From Anaeromyxobacter soli (GTDB taxonomy: Bacteria; Myxococcota; Myxococcia; Myxococcales; Anaeromyxobacteraceae): a stretch of DNA of 64,000 bases. The stretch's first letter is position 1. Each line of letters starts with the position of its first letter. Made by a program: the position numbers and the translations under genes. The notes beneath the pieces were generated by a model that ran no database searches, had not been told where the DNA came from, and saw only the letters and a list, made by a program, of their open reading frames with translations. The DNA is taken from NCBI RefSeq assembly GCF_022808855.1, contig NZ_JAKZLF010000001.1:62001-126000 (forward strand), in the 5' to 3' direction. Positions 22,326 through 31,157 of the stretch are shown here, piece by piece.

Positions 22326-25133
22326 ATGGCCATGCTGCGCCCGTTCATCGTCCCGTTGCTGGGGGCGTCTCTCATCACCCTCCTCGCGTGTCAGGCTCGC
22401 ACGATCGAGGAGAGCAAGAGCGCCGAGACCGCCCAGTGCACCCGCTGTCACGGCGGCGAGCAGAACCAGACCGGCGCGCCGCCCCGCATGATCGGGTCCG
22501 ACCCCTCGCGTGCGGGCGCGCACTCCGCGCACGTCGAGGCCGGCGCGCTCGCCGGCGCCCTCGCCTGCTCCGAGTGCCACCTCGACCCGCGCACGGACCA
22601 GTCGCAGCACGGCAACGGAAAGGTGGACGTCTCGTTCGGCGCGCTCGCGCGCGCGGGAGGCGCCTCGCCGGCCTACGACCGCTCGAGCGGGACCTGCTCC
22701 AACGTCTATTGCCACGGCGGAACCGCCACCACGTCCCCGGTCTGGACCGCGCTGGACGGCGCCGCGGTGGCGTGCGGCGCCTGTCACGGGACTCCCGGGA
22801 ACCCCGTGCCGGCGACGCACCCGAGCCTCGCCCCCGGAGCGGCGACGGACATCACGTCCTGCGCCGCGTGCCACGGAGAGACGGTCGGCTCCGACGGGAA
22901 GATCCGGGTCGAGACGGGGAAGCACGTGAACGGCCAGGTCGACGTGCGCCCCGAGGCGAAGCACCCGCAGGGCTGGGCCTCGCCGTCGCTCCACGGCGCC
23001 GCCGCCGCTCAGGACGTTCGGGCGTGCCTCGCCTGCCATGCGGTGAAGGGGGAGCCGCACGTGACGGGCGTGGTCTGCGCGAGCTGCCACGACGCGTTCG
23101 CGGGAGGCAAGGACTGGACGGTGACCTGCAACACCTGCCACGGCGACGCCACCGATCCCTCCGGCGCTCCGCCGCAGGACCTCGCCGGCAACACCGCGAC
23201 GACCGCGCTCGGCGTCGGCGCGCACCGGCAGCACGTGCGGGGCAGCGCGCTCGCGCCCGCGTTCGACTGCAGCTTCTGCCACCCGAAGCCCGGCACCGTG
23301 CTCGACGCCACGCACCTCGACGGCCAGGTCGAGCTCACGGGCTACACGGGCGCCGACGGCGTCTGGAAGACCTCCGCGAAGGACCCGGGCTTCGCGCCCG
23401 CCTCGGCGAGCTGCGCGACCGCCTACTGCCACGGCGCGTTCCAGAACGGCAACGCGACGAACGCGCCGGTGTGGACGCGCGTCGGCGAGGGCCAGGCGGA
23501 CTGCGGGACCTGCCACGGCGTGCCGCCGCCCGCGCCGCACCCGGTGGTTCCCGCCGATCTCGCCGGCTGCAACGCCTGCCACCCCCAGACGATCTCCGCC
23601 ACGGGCGCGCTCATCTCGCCGTCGTCGGGGGGCAAGCACCTCGACGGCGCGATCGAGTTCTCCGGTGGCCACGAGGCCTCGTGGATGGACACGACCTCGT
23701 CGAACTTCCACGCCAACACGGCGGTCCGCAGCCTCTCGTCGTGCAAGGTCTGCCACGGGCAGAACCTCGACGGCAGCACCGGATTCGGCGGCTCGTGCGG
23801 CCGCTGCCACGATCGCCCCGGGCAGCCGTGGGCCACGAACTGCACGATGTGCCACGGCGGGACGGACAACGCGACGGGCGCGCCGCCCAAGGCGACCTGG
23901 GGACGCCAGGCCGATCCGGTCCGCACCGGCGCTCACACGGCGCACGTCACGCAGGGAGCGAACGGCGCCGTCTTCGACTGCAGCGTGTGCCACGTGACGC
24001 CCGCCGACGCGCTCACGCCCGGCCACATCGACGGCGAGACCGCGACGGTGAGGTTCGCCGGCGTGGCGGTGCCGACCGGCGTGACCCCCACCTTCGACCG
24101 CGCGACCGCGGGCTGCGCCTCGACGTACTGTCACGGCGCCACGCTGTCGGGCGGGTCGAAGACGTCCCCCGTCTGGACGAGCACCGGCACGGGCCAGGCC
24201 GACTGCGGGACCTGCCACGGCGTCCCGCCGCCGGCGGACGTCCATCCGCCTGTGTCGAGCAACCTCGCCGGCTGCAACCCCTGCCACCCCGACACCGTCT
24301 CCGCGAGCGGCGCGATCGTGCCCAGGAGCGCCGGCGGCAAGCACATCGACGGCACCATCCAGGCGGCGAGCGGCCACGACGCGGACTGGATGAACACCTC
24401 GAGCCCGAAGTTCCACGCGTACTCCGCGAACCAGGGGCTCGCGTCCTGCCAGTGGTGCCACGGCGCGGACCTCTCCGGCGGCTCGACCGGCGTGAGCTGC
24501 GCGTCCTGCCACGACGGCGTGAACCGGCCCGCCTGGAACAGCTGCGTCATGTGCCACGGCGACAAGACGACGGGCCTCGCCGCGCCGCCGCGCGCGACGT
24601 GGGGGAACAACGTCCAGAGCGGCACGACGAACGTCCGCATCGGCGCGCACGCGACGCACGTGAAGGGCACCGCGAACTCGGCGCCCATCGACTGCGCGGT
24701 CTGCCACCCGAAGCCCGCGGACGCGCTCACGCCCGGCCACGTCGACGCCGCGACCGCCACGGTCACGTTCACCGGCGTCGCCACGCAGGGTGTGACGGGC
24801 ACGAGCTGGAACCGTACGACGGCGACCTGCGCGTCGACCTACTGCCATGGCGCGAACGGCGGCTCGAACCCCACCCCGATCTGGACGAAGGTCGGCCAGG
24901 GCCAGGCGACGTGCGGCAGCTGTCACGGGGATCCGCCGAACGACGGCGGACTGGATCGGCACGTCTTCCACGTGAACGTCCTGAGCATCGGCTGCGGCGC
25001 CTGCCACGCCACGACGAGCACGCAGCACGTGAACGGCAGGCGCGACGTCGTGCTCTACACCGGGACGGTCATCAACACCGGCTGGACGTCGCAGCCCTCC
25101 TGCGACACGCTGGCGTGTCACGGCGCGGGGTAG
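22326..25133 (+). CDS. Lipoprotein multihaem cytochrome, 27 candidate haem sites
   Basis: A 935-residue protein starting at MAML or, two codons later, MLRP. A lipoprotein signal ends LITLLAC, so the mature protein is probably anchored in the outer membrane. By eye I count 22 CxxCH motifs and five CxxxxCH motifs (for example CSNVYCH, CASTYCH). The alternation of Cx4CH with following CxxCH is the pattern of the Geobacter C4xC/C2xCH cytochrome family (TIGR01904). Repeating landmarks are PVWT...CGTCHGVPPP, GAPP.ATWG and VGAH..HV. It is likely a surface electron-transfer cytochrome for metals or other insoluble acceptors. It is monocistronic, with CRP/FNR-like site A upstream and a strong hairpin downstream. 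Confidence 0.93.
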   Translation: MAMLRPFIVPLLGASLITLLACQARTIEESKSAETAQCTRCHGGEQNQTGAPPRMIGSDPSRAGAHSAHVEAGALAGALACSECHLDPRTDQSQHGNGKVDVSFGALARAGGASPAYDRSSGTCSNVYCHGGTATTSPVWTALDGAAVACGACHGTPGNPVPATHPSLAPGAATDITSCAACHGETVGSDGKIRVETGKHVNGQVDVRPEAKHPQGWASPSLHGAAAAQDVRACLACHAVKGEPHVTGVVCASCHDAFAGGKDWTVTCNTCHGDATDPSGAPPQDLAGNTATTALGVGAHRQHVRGSALAPAFDCSFCHPKPGTVLDATHLDGQVELTGYTGADGVWKTSAKDPGFAPASASCATAYCHGAFQNGNATNAPVWTRVGEGQADCGTCHGVPPPAPHPVVPADLAGCNACHPQTISATGALISPSSGGKHLDGAIEFSGGHEASWMDTTSSNFHANTAVRSLSSCKVCHGQNLDGSTGFGGSCGRCHDRPGQPWATNCTMCHGGTDNATGAPPKATWGRQADPVRTGAHTAHVTQGANGAVFDCSVCHVTPADALTPGHIDGETATVRFAGVAVPTGVTPTFDRATAGCASTYCHGATLSGGSKTSPVWTSTGTGQADCGTCHGVPPPADVHPPVSSNLAGCNPCHPDTVSASGAIVPRSAGGKHIDGTIQAASGHDADWMNTSSPKFHAYSANQGLASCQWCHGADLSGGSTGVSCASCHDGVNRPAWNSCVMCHGDKTTGLAAPPRATWGNNVQSGTTNVRIGAHATHVKGTANSAPIDCAVCHPKPADALTPGHVDAATATVTFTGVATQGVTGTSWNRTTATCASTYCHGANGGSNPTPIWTKVGQGQATCGSCHGDPPNDGGLDRHVFHVNVLSIGCGACHATTSTQHVNGRRDVVLYTGTVINTGWTSQPSCDTLACHGAG

Positions 25134-25196
25134 TCGTAGGCCGCCTCGAGGGCCGCGCCGTTGGCGGTCGAGGTGGTCACTGCTGATCTGGATACA

Positions 25197-25229
25197 AGCC
25201 CCTGGTCGCGACCTTCGCGACCAGGGGCT
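25197..25229. terminator. Perfect 15-base hairpin
   Basis: AGCCCCTGGTCGCGA (25197-25211) is exactly complementary to 25215-25229 around a three-base loop. It lies about 64 bases after the 27-haem cytochrome stop. Only a weak T-rich tail (GTTTG) follows, so it is a probable terminator or transcript-end stabiliser. Confidence 0.65.
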
Positions 25230-25799
25230 CCATGTTTGGAACGGCTGAGGACCGGTACCCGCGGACTACGCGCAACTCAGCAGCGCGTCGACGGGCGGGC
25301 TCCGTGCCGGCTGCTCCGACGGGCGTGAGCGCGGCGCACCTCGAAGGTGAGCGTGCGAGCAGGCCGCAACCGGCTGCGACATCCTTCGACTCTGCGCGAG
25401 GCTCAGAGTCCGCCGTCGGCGAGTCGGGTTCGCTCCGAACTCTTCGCAGCATGGTACCGCCGACGCTCCCAGTCGGCGCGCGGGCTCGCGCAGTCCGCCT
25501 CACGCCTCGCGCCGCGACCGCTCCCTCCGCCCCTCGACGTCGTCCAGCATCTGCCTGCGCCAGCCGTCCGCATCATTCGTCTACAGGCCCGATGCACCGC
25601 GTCGCTCGACCGGGAGGAACCGCGGCCGGGCCGCGTCGAGGAGGCGCCCATCACGCGGGCGTCGTTCTCGAGCGTAAGGAAGCGCGGGTCGCGGGGTTAC
25701 CTATCCCCGAGCTCCGCGTCGTGCGCATGCCGGCCGAGGACTTCGTCCCCCCCCTGGGCCCGAGGTTCGTTCCGCTCGCGCACGCGGCCGGCAGATCAA

Positions 25800-25830
25800 G
25801 GCCGCGCCCCGAGGACGACGGGGCGCGGCC
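25800..25830 (-). terminator. Hairpin after the 19-haem cytochrome gene
   Basis: An 11-base G+C stem (25800-25810 with 25820-25830) with a nine-base loop starts 26 bases beyond the cytochrome stop on the minus strand and is followed there by TTGATCTG. It is a probable terminator with a weak U-run. Confidence 0.6.
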
Positions 25831-25855
25831 GGATCTTCACCGCTCTCTCAGCGCA

Positions 25856-27871
25856 TCAATGGCAATTGAAGCACTGGGCGTCCCACTGCGGCTCCACGTC
25901 GACGACGCCGTTCGCATGACGCGCGCGGTTGGTGATGCCGATGCCCACCCCGGCCACGGTACCGATCGCGTCCGGGTGGCAGAGCTGGCACTGGTTTCCG
26001 CCGTTGTGATAGCCGTGCCAGGAGAGGTTCTCCCTGGGCGGATTTCCGTGGCACGAGTCGCACGCCGTCGGCGATCCCGTCCACGAAGGCGTCGCGCGCT
26101 TTCCGGCGTACCGCGCATCGTAGGTGCCGTCCCAGTAGTAGTACGAGAACGTGCCCGCGTAGTTGCCGTGGCAGTACGTGCTGGCGCACGTCCCCGCCGT
26201 CCGGTCCCACGCAGGAGCGGCCCCACCGACGGTCGCGAGCGAGCCCCAGGTGAGCTTGGCGGCTGCGTCGTCGATGTGACCCGGGGAGAAGGCGTCCGCC
26301 GGAACGACGTGGCACTGGTCGCAATCGAGCGGTGCCGCGACCGAGGTCCCCTTGACGTGCGCGGTGTGCGCCCCGACCCGAAGCGGGTCGCCCGAGTTGC
26401 CCCACGTCGTTCGCGGCGGCGCGCCCGTGCCGTCCGCCGGGTCGCCGTGGCACATGGTGCAGTTCCGCTCCCAGCCGGCCCCGTGGCACTTCGCGCAGCC
26501 GACCTGCGTCGCGCCGCCGCTCAGATCCGCGCCGTGACACGCCTGGCAGGGGCCGAGGCCGCGGTTCGCAGAGTACGCGTGGAACTTCGTGCTCGTCTTG
26601 TCCATCCAGTCCTTGTCATGCCCGCCCTCGACGAACCCGTCGAGGTGGAGCCCGCCGGCGCTCGGCGGGATGAGCGCGCCGCTCGAGTCGACGGTGTCCG
26701 AGTGGCACACGGCGCACCCGGAGAGGCCGCCGGAGACCGAGGGGTGCGGCGCGGGAGGAGGCAGGCCGTGGCAGGTGCCACACCCGGCCTCGCCCTGGCC
26801 GACGCGCGTCCAGGTGGGCGACTTGTTCGTCCCGCCGCCGAGCGTGGCGCCATGGCAATACGTGCTGCTGCAGGTCCCGGTGTCGCGACTCCACGCGGCG
26901 GCCGGCTCCCCGCGGTTCGCGGCGAGGCCGCTGAACACGACCTTCGCGGTCGCCTCGTCGACGTGGCCGTCCGACAGTGCGTCCGTGGGCTTCACGTGGC
27001 AGACGGCGCAGTCGAAGGGCGGCGCGATGGCGCTGCCGGTCAGGTGGGCTGCGTGCGCGCCGATCCGCACGTTCGCGGTGTCGCTCGGGACGTTGTTTCC
27101 CCACGTCGCCCTCGGCGGCGAGGACTGCCCGGTCGCCTTGTCGCCGTGGCACATCACGCAGTTCGTCCGCCAGCTCGTGACGCCGGTCGGGAGGTTGCGA
27201 TCGTGGCAGTCACGGCAGCCGGTGCTGGTGGAGCCGCCGGTGAGATCGGCGCCGTGGCAGGCCTGGCAGCTCGCGATGCGCGCGTTGGCGGAGTACGCGT
27301 GGAACCCGGAGCTCGCGGAGTTCATCCAATCGACGCCGTGGCTCACGAGCACGACGGTGCCCTTCGTGTGCTCGCCCATCCGGTGGCACGCCTCGCAGTC
27401 CGCGCGCGTAGGGTTCTGGACGACGAGCGTCGGGTGGACCGACGGGAGCGCAGCCACCGCGTGACAGGAGGTGCAGTCGAGCGGACCGGGCGTCCCCCAG
27501 GTGATCGAGTGGGGCTGCGTGCCCATCGGGAAGTGGCACGCCACGGAGCAGGTCGCCGGATCCGTCCCGGTGAGCGTGATGGTGCCGCCCGATGTCGAGG
27601 TCCCGCGGGTATAGGTGAAGGCGTCGAACTGGTACGCGCCGCCGCAGGGGTGGCAGACCGCGCAGCCGATCCCGTAAGCGGCGTGCTTGTCGTGCGACCC
27701 GGTGCCGGTGCACACCGCAGCGGTCGCGGTGATGGCGGAGGAGCGCGGTGTCCTCGCGAGGCCACCCTGCCCTGCCTCCTGCGCTCCGCTCCCGCACGCC
27801 AGCGACGACAGCATGGCGATGCCGGCGACGATCGCCGATCCGAGCCTTCGGTCGAGCTGCCACGAGCGCAT
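25856..27871 (-). CDS. Lipoprotein multihaem cytochrome, 19 candidate haem sites (paralogue 1)
   Basis: A 671-residue protein from the ATG at 27871, giving a lipoprotein signal ending LSSLAC; the frame is open a little further up. An N-terminal block HDKHAAYGIGCAVCHPCGG and a CSVACH motif (Cx3CH) are shared with two other lipoproteins here. I count 16 CxxCH, two CxxxxCH and one CxxxCH. Landmarks HADLTGG, ATWGNN, VGAHTAHV and the terminal CFNCH recur in the gene at 59686, which has the same haem-motif order and count, so the two are duplicates. It is a probable outer-surface electron carrier. It is monocistronic, with CRP/FNR-like site B upstream. Confidence 0.93.
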   Translation of the reverse strand: MRSWQLDRRLGSAIVAGIAMLSSLACGSGAQEAGQGGLARTPRSSAITATAAVCTGTGSHDKHAAYGIGCAVCHPCGGAYQFDAFTYTRGTSTSGGTITLTGTDPATCSVACHFPMGTQPHSITWGTPGPLDCTSCHAVAALPSVHPTLVVQNPTRADCEACHRMGEHTKGTVVLVSHGVDWMNSASSGFHAYSANARIASCQACHGADLTGGSTSTGCRDCHDRNLPTGVTSWRTNCVMCHGDKATGQSSPPRATWGNNVPSDTANVRIGAHAAHLTGSAIAPPFDCAVCHVKPTDALSDGHVDEATAKVVFSGLAANRGEPAAAWSRDTGTCSSTYCHGATLGGGTNKSPTWTRVGQGEAGCGTCHGLPPPAPHPSVSGGLSGCAVCHSDTVDSSGALIPPSAGGLHLDGFVEGGHDKDWMDKTSTKFHAYSANRGLGPCQACHGADLSGGATQVGCAKCHGAGWERNCTMCHGDPADGTGAPPRTTWGNSGDPLRVGAHTAHVKGTSVAAPLDCDQCHVVPADAFSPGHIDDAAAKLTWGSLATVGGAAPAWDRTAGTCASTYCHGNYAGTFSYYYWDGTYDARYAGKRATPSWTGSPTACDSCHGNPPRENLSWHGYHNGGNQCQLCHPDAIGTVAGVGIGITNRARHANGVVDVEPQWDAQCFNCH

Positions 27872-28016
27872 GCGGATCCCCCAGACCCTGGTCGCGAACG
27901 ACTGAACCGCCTCGGCCAAAGAAAGCAACTTCGATGGCTCACGACGAGAGAGCGTTCGGGTGCACGTGTTGGACGCAACCCATTAGTCCGCCCGATCTCA
28001 ATCTCGCACAATCCCT

Positions 28017-28030
28017 TTGATGTGTGTCAG
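28017..28030 (-). promoter_or_regulatory. CRP/FNR-like site B
   Basis: Read on the gene strand the site is CTGAC-ACAC-ATCAA, matching NTGAC-N4-RTCAA. It lies about 146 bases upstream of the 19-haem cytochrome start. Confidence 0.6.
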
Positions 28031-28164
28031 CAACCTTCAGTACATGAGGGGGCGTGGTGCCGCGACGCGCTTGGGTGGCGATCCCTGCGTCCTCGCGCCG
28101 CGCTCCGATGCTCGAGACGAGGCGCGACCAGGCGTCGGGCTCCAGCGACGTCCGCGCTCGGCAA

Positions 28165-28204
28165 AGAACGGGGGGCCACCGCGCATTGCGCGGCAGCCCC
28201 GTTC
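28165..28204 (-). terminator. Terminator of the FN3 cytochrome gene
   Basis: On the minus strand a long G+C hairpin (arms ending at 28204 and 28165, loop AAT, one or two mismatches) is followed by CTTTG. It lies 24 bases beyond the stop codon. Confidence 0.6.
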
Positions 28205-28227
28205 CGGACCAACGACGTTGACGTTGA

Positions 28228-30006
28228 TCAATAAGGCATCGGGTCGTACCACCAGATCCCGAATGCATCGACGCTCGACCACGGCGAACGGAGATCGTGC
28301 GCAGCGTCCCGCGCCTGGACGCGCCAGTAATAGGTCGCGCCCGGCCACTCGGTGGCCGTGAAGGTCTTCGCGTACGTCGTCGAGGGGGTCCAGGGCCCGT
28401 CGAACACGAGCGGAGCGGTGAAGCCGGGGTTCGAGGAGATCTGGATGCGGTACTCGACGGGATCCCCGTTGGGATCCGCGACGGCGGCCCACTGGAACGT
28501 GACCGGCACGGCGGTCTCGGGGTACGGAACGGCGCCGTCATCCACCGGCGTGAGCGCAGGCTGCCCAGGCGCGTTGGGGTCGGGCGTGGTGAACGTGTAG
28601 ATCTGCGACACTGTCGCGTTCCGCATCGCGTCCGACGAGCGGACCCGGTACGCGTACTGCGTGAGCGGAGCGAGACCGGTGAGCGTCACCTCGCGACAGG
28701 GGGTGCTCACGCCTGGCCCGCAGGGCTGGGTCACGAGCAAGCCGTTGCCATCGACGTTCGAAGGCGTCCCCACGCCCCATTCGACGTAGGAGGTGGCCTT
28801 CTCGTTCGTGGTCCAGGACACCTTCGCGCTCGTCCCCGTGACTTCCGTGACGACCACGTTCGTCACCGTGGGGGCAACGTACTCCGGCGCCGCGGGGAAC
28901 CATCCCGCGGTGTGGCAGTGCCAGCAGTAGGCGTTCGGGTCGCTGATCGCCACGCCGGGCACGGGGTGGTCCGCCCAGGTGGGAAGCTTGAAGTTCACGA
29001 TGCCTTCATGGCCGTGGCAGAAGAAGCAGGGCTTGTTCGCGCCGCCGGGGACGGGGTCCGTCGTGTGGCACCCGGCTGCATTGCACCCCGCGTGGCGCGC
29101 GCCGGAGTGACACCGCTCGCAGAGCGCCTCCGCTCCCACTCCGGCGCGGTTGATCGTCGCATCCGCCACCGGCGACGTATTCACGTTCGACGCGAACAGG
29201 AACGCGTTCGAGCTCTGGTGCGCGTCGTGGCAGGTCACGCACGGAAGCGGACCAGCGCCCCGAGCGTACCCGATGAGCGACCCTCCGAACCCCGTGCCGG
29301 CGCGCGCGCCGTGGAAGTCCCCATCGGCGGACGCGTAGCCGACGAGGAGCGGCGGCGTCTTGCCCGCGACCGCGGTTCCCCGTCCGCCGTGGCACTTCTT
29401 GCACGCACCGTCCACCTGGGCCGGATCATTCGGGTCGAGCGCGCCGACCCCCTGGATGACCACGGTCCCGGAGACGTGCCTGCTCGTGTCGTGGCAGTTC
29501 TGGCAGGCGGCGCGGTTCGCCGTGGCGCTGGAGCTGTCCACGCCGTGGCTCGACCTCACCGGGAACGCTCCAGCCTGACCCTGCGAGTGGCACGAGCTGC
29601 AGGCGAGCGGGCCCGGAGCGCTCCAGTCGACGGGCTGCGTCGTCGCGAGCCCGCCGACGTTATGACACGCCACGCTGCACGTCGTTCCGTTCGCGCCGAC
29701 GGTCACCACGTTTTCCGGCCCCGAGATCGACGCTCCGCTCGTCGGGAGCGTGTACGTGCTCGAGAACTGCATGAGCCCGCCGCACTCGTGGCAGGTGGCG
29801 CACTGGAACCCGACGAGACCATGCTTGTCGTGGGCACCCGTGCCGCGGCAGACCGGGCCATCGGCGGTCGCGGTCGCTGCGGCGCGTGTCCGGCGGACCG
29901 AGGCGGGCGCCGGAGCGCCACTCGATGGTTCATCCTCACCGCAGGCGATGACCAGGATGGTCGACAGCGCAGCCAGGGCGATCGGACGCCCCAGGAGAGA
30001 TCGCAT
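28228..30006 (-). CDS. Lipoprotein decahaem cytochrome fused to fibronectin-III domains
   Basis: A 592-residue protein. The ATG at 30006 follows GAGGAGGGG, which decides it over the GTG at 30024. A lipoprotein signal ends LVIAC. Residues of about 60-362 carry ten candidate haem sites: eight CxxCH, one CxxxCH (CSVACH) and one CxxxxCH (CNAAGCH). The N-terminal HDKH...CATCHECGG block matches the 19-haem paralogues. From about 375 to 480 comes a fibronectin type III domain (SAKVSWTTNEKATSYVEWG), then a second beta-sandwich-like domain to the end. The domains suggest binding to a surface polymer, another cytochrome or a mineral. It is monocistronic, with site C upstream. Confidence 0.92.
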   Translation of the reverse strand: MRSLLGRPIALAALSTILVIACGEDEPSSGAPAPASVRRTRAAATATADGPVCRGTGAHDKHGLVGFQCATCHECGGLMQFSSTYTLPTSGASISGPENVVTVGANGTTCSVACHNVGGLATTQPVDWSAPGPLACSSCHSQGQAGAFPVRSSHGVDSSSATANRAACQNCHDTSRHVSGTVVIQGVGALDPNDPAQVDGACKKCHGGRGTAVAGKTPPLLVGYASADGDFHGARAGTGFGGSLIGYARGAGPLPCVTCHDAHQSSNAFLFASNVNTSPVADATINRAGVGAEALCERCHSGARHAGCNAAGCHTTDPVPGGANKPCFFCHGHEGIVNFKLPTWADHPVPGVAISDPNAYCWHCHTAGWFPAAPEYVAPTVTNVVVTEVTGTSAKVSWTTNEKATSYVEWGVGTPSNVDGNGLLVTQPCGPGVSTPCREVTLTGLAPLTQYAYRVRSSDAMRNATVSQIYTFTTPDPNAPGQPALTPVDDGAVPYPETAVPVTFQWAAVADPNGDPVEYRIQISSNPGFTAPLVFDGPWTPSTTYAKTFTATEWPGATYYWRVQARDAAHDLRSPWSSVDAFGIWWYDPMPY

Positions 30007-30174
30007 CGTTCCCCTCCTCTTCACGGACGAGCCGCCGCCCCACTTCGGGCGGCCAGCAAGACGTACCGTGAAATAGGTAGGTCACGAGGGTATCATGGGT
30101 CCGAGCGCTTGCTTGATGGCGTTCGCCGCGGCACGAGGTCGCGTTGCCTGAATTGATGCAACGCAATCCTCTCA

Positions 30175-30188
30175 TTGATGCGCGTCAA
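30175..30188 (-). promoter_or_regulatory. CRP/FNR-like site C
   Basis: On the gene strand the site reads TTGAC-GCGC-ATCAA, nearly a perfect palindrome. It lies about 169 bases upstream of the FN3 cytochrome start and just beyond the terminator of the upstream operon. Confidence 0.6.
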
Positions 30189-30192
30189 AACT

Positions 30193-30225
30193 GAAGGGGC
30201 GCGCCCCGCAGGAGCGCGCCCCTTC
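30193..30225 (-). terminator. Terminator of the isomerase-cytochrome-NHL operon
   Basis: A perfect 12-base stem (30193-30204 with 30214-30225), read on the minus strand, is followed by AGTTTTG. It lies 18 bases beyond the NHL gene stop. Confidence 0.75.
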
Positions 30226-30242
30226 GATCCGATACCAGGCGT

Positions 30243-31157
30243 CTACTGGGCGATGCTCGTGAACATCTGCACGCGGTTGTTCGAGCGATCGGCCACGAAC
30301 GCGTCCCCCTGAGCGTCCAGGCAGATCTGCGACGGATAGTAAAGCAGCCCGTCCGTCCAGCCGAGGCTGAGCTGGCGCCCCAGGTAGCTCCCGTCCTGCC
30401 CGAGCAGGACGAGACCCGCGCCGTTCTGGTCGACCGCGAGCAGGACACCCCGGTTGTTCGCGGTGAGATAAGTCGGGAAGCTCGCGTAGTCCTTGAAGCT
30501 CTTCCCGAGCGGGGAGAACGCCGTCGCGCCCTTGGCGGCGGACCACACCGTCGCGCGCACCGCGTCGAGCACGTAGACGATCCCGCCCGCGTCCACGGCG
30601 ACGTCCATGAAGGCCCCGGCGTCGGCGGGGAGCGGGAGCGTCGCCGTGACCGCTCCCGAGGAATCCGCCACGAACACCTTCGCGGCGGCCGTGTCGAGCA
30701 CGTAGAGGTTGTCACCGCGGTCCACCTTGAAGCTCGTCGGGACGACCTCCGTCACGCCGGCGGGCTTCAGGTCGACGTACCCCTGGAACGCGCCCTTGGC
30801 ATCGAGCCGTGCGATCTTCCGCAGCTTGCGGTCGAGCACGAGCATGTTGCCCTTCGAGTCGAGCTGCAGGCGCACCGGGTGCTTCAGCTGCGGCACCTTC
30901 ACCTCGGCCGCCGGCGTCACGGCCCCCTCCTTCACGAAGTAGGTGAGGAGGCGTGCGTTCCCGGTGTCGGCGATCACGAGCAGCCCGGCGTCGTTGCAGG
31001 CCACGCCCTCGGGCGCGGACAGCTTGCCGTCCTTCGCGTCCCTGTACACCGTGGCCTGGTGCTTGAACGCGACGCTCTGCGCGCGTGCCCCGCTCGCGGC
31101 GAGGACGACGACGAGCGAGACGATCACCCTCGCGTCGATGGCTCTCAGCACGGTCAT
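30243..31157 (-). CDS. Periplasmic or secreted NHL-repeat beta-propeller protein
   Basis: A 304-residue protein with a signal peptide ending SGARA. Its repeats follow NHL/YncE style (VIADTGNARLLTYF, MLVLDRKLRKIARLD, AFVADRSNNRVQMF), giving a six-bladed propeller. There is no haem motif. The ATG at 31157 shares one base with the stop of the 16-haem cytochrome gene (TGATG), so it is co-translated with it. NHL proteins recur beside nanowire and porin-cytochrome genes in electron-transferring bacteria. A second one lies beside the OmcS-like gene here (43615). A role in assembly or docking of the cytochromes is inferred. Confidence 0.9.
   Translation of the reverse strand: MTVLRAIDARVIVSLVVVLAASGARAQSVAFKHQATVYRDAKDGKLSAPEGVACNDAGLLVIADTGNARLLTYFVKEGAVTPAAEVKVPQLKHPVRLQLDSKGNMLVLDRKLRKIARLDAKGAFQGYVDLKPAGVTEVVPTSFKVDRGDNLYVLDTAAAKVFVADSSGAVTATLPLPADAGAFMDVAVDAGGIVYVLDAVRATVWSAAKGATAFSPLGKSFKDYASFPTYLTANNRGVLLAVDQNGAGLVLLGQDGSYLGRQLSLGWTDGLLYYPSQICLDAQGDAFVADRSNNRVQMFTSIAQ

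Larger units (their letters stand above)
25134..25855. other. 722-base gene-free gap between convergent cytochrome genes
   Basis: Two strong hairpins, given separately, lie near each end. The roughly 570 bases between them contain only short frames without recognisable protein features. One minus-strand tail near 25530 reads plausibly (WRRQMLDDVEGRRER then stop) but its upstream frame is broken, so a gene remnant is possible. Confidence 0.5.
27872..28227. other. Gene-free gap upstream of the 19-haem cytochrome
   Basis: These 356 bases hold CRP/FNR-like site B and the terminator of the upstream FN3 cytochrome gene. I see no coding sequence. Confidence 0.6.

Noticed and set aside
20823-25133. 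A single 1,436-residue protein joining the GT-C/TPR region and the 27-haem cytochrome
   Set aside because: The upstream part is an out-of-frame shadow of the GT-C/TPR gene. A lipoprotein signal and start at 22326 define the true cytochrome gene.
25177-25503. Minus-strand 108-codon open frame after the 27-haem cytochrome
   Set aside because: It runs through the perfect hairpin, has no ribosome site or recognisable features, and reads like unselected sequence.
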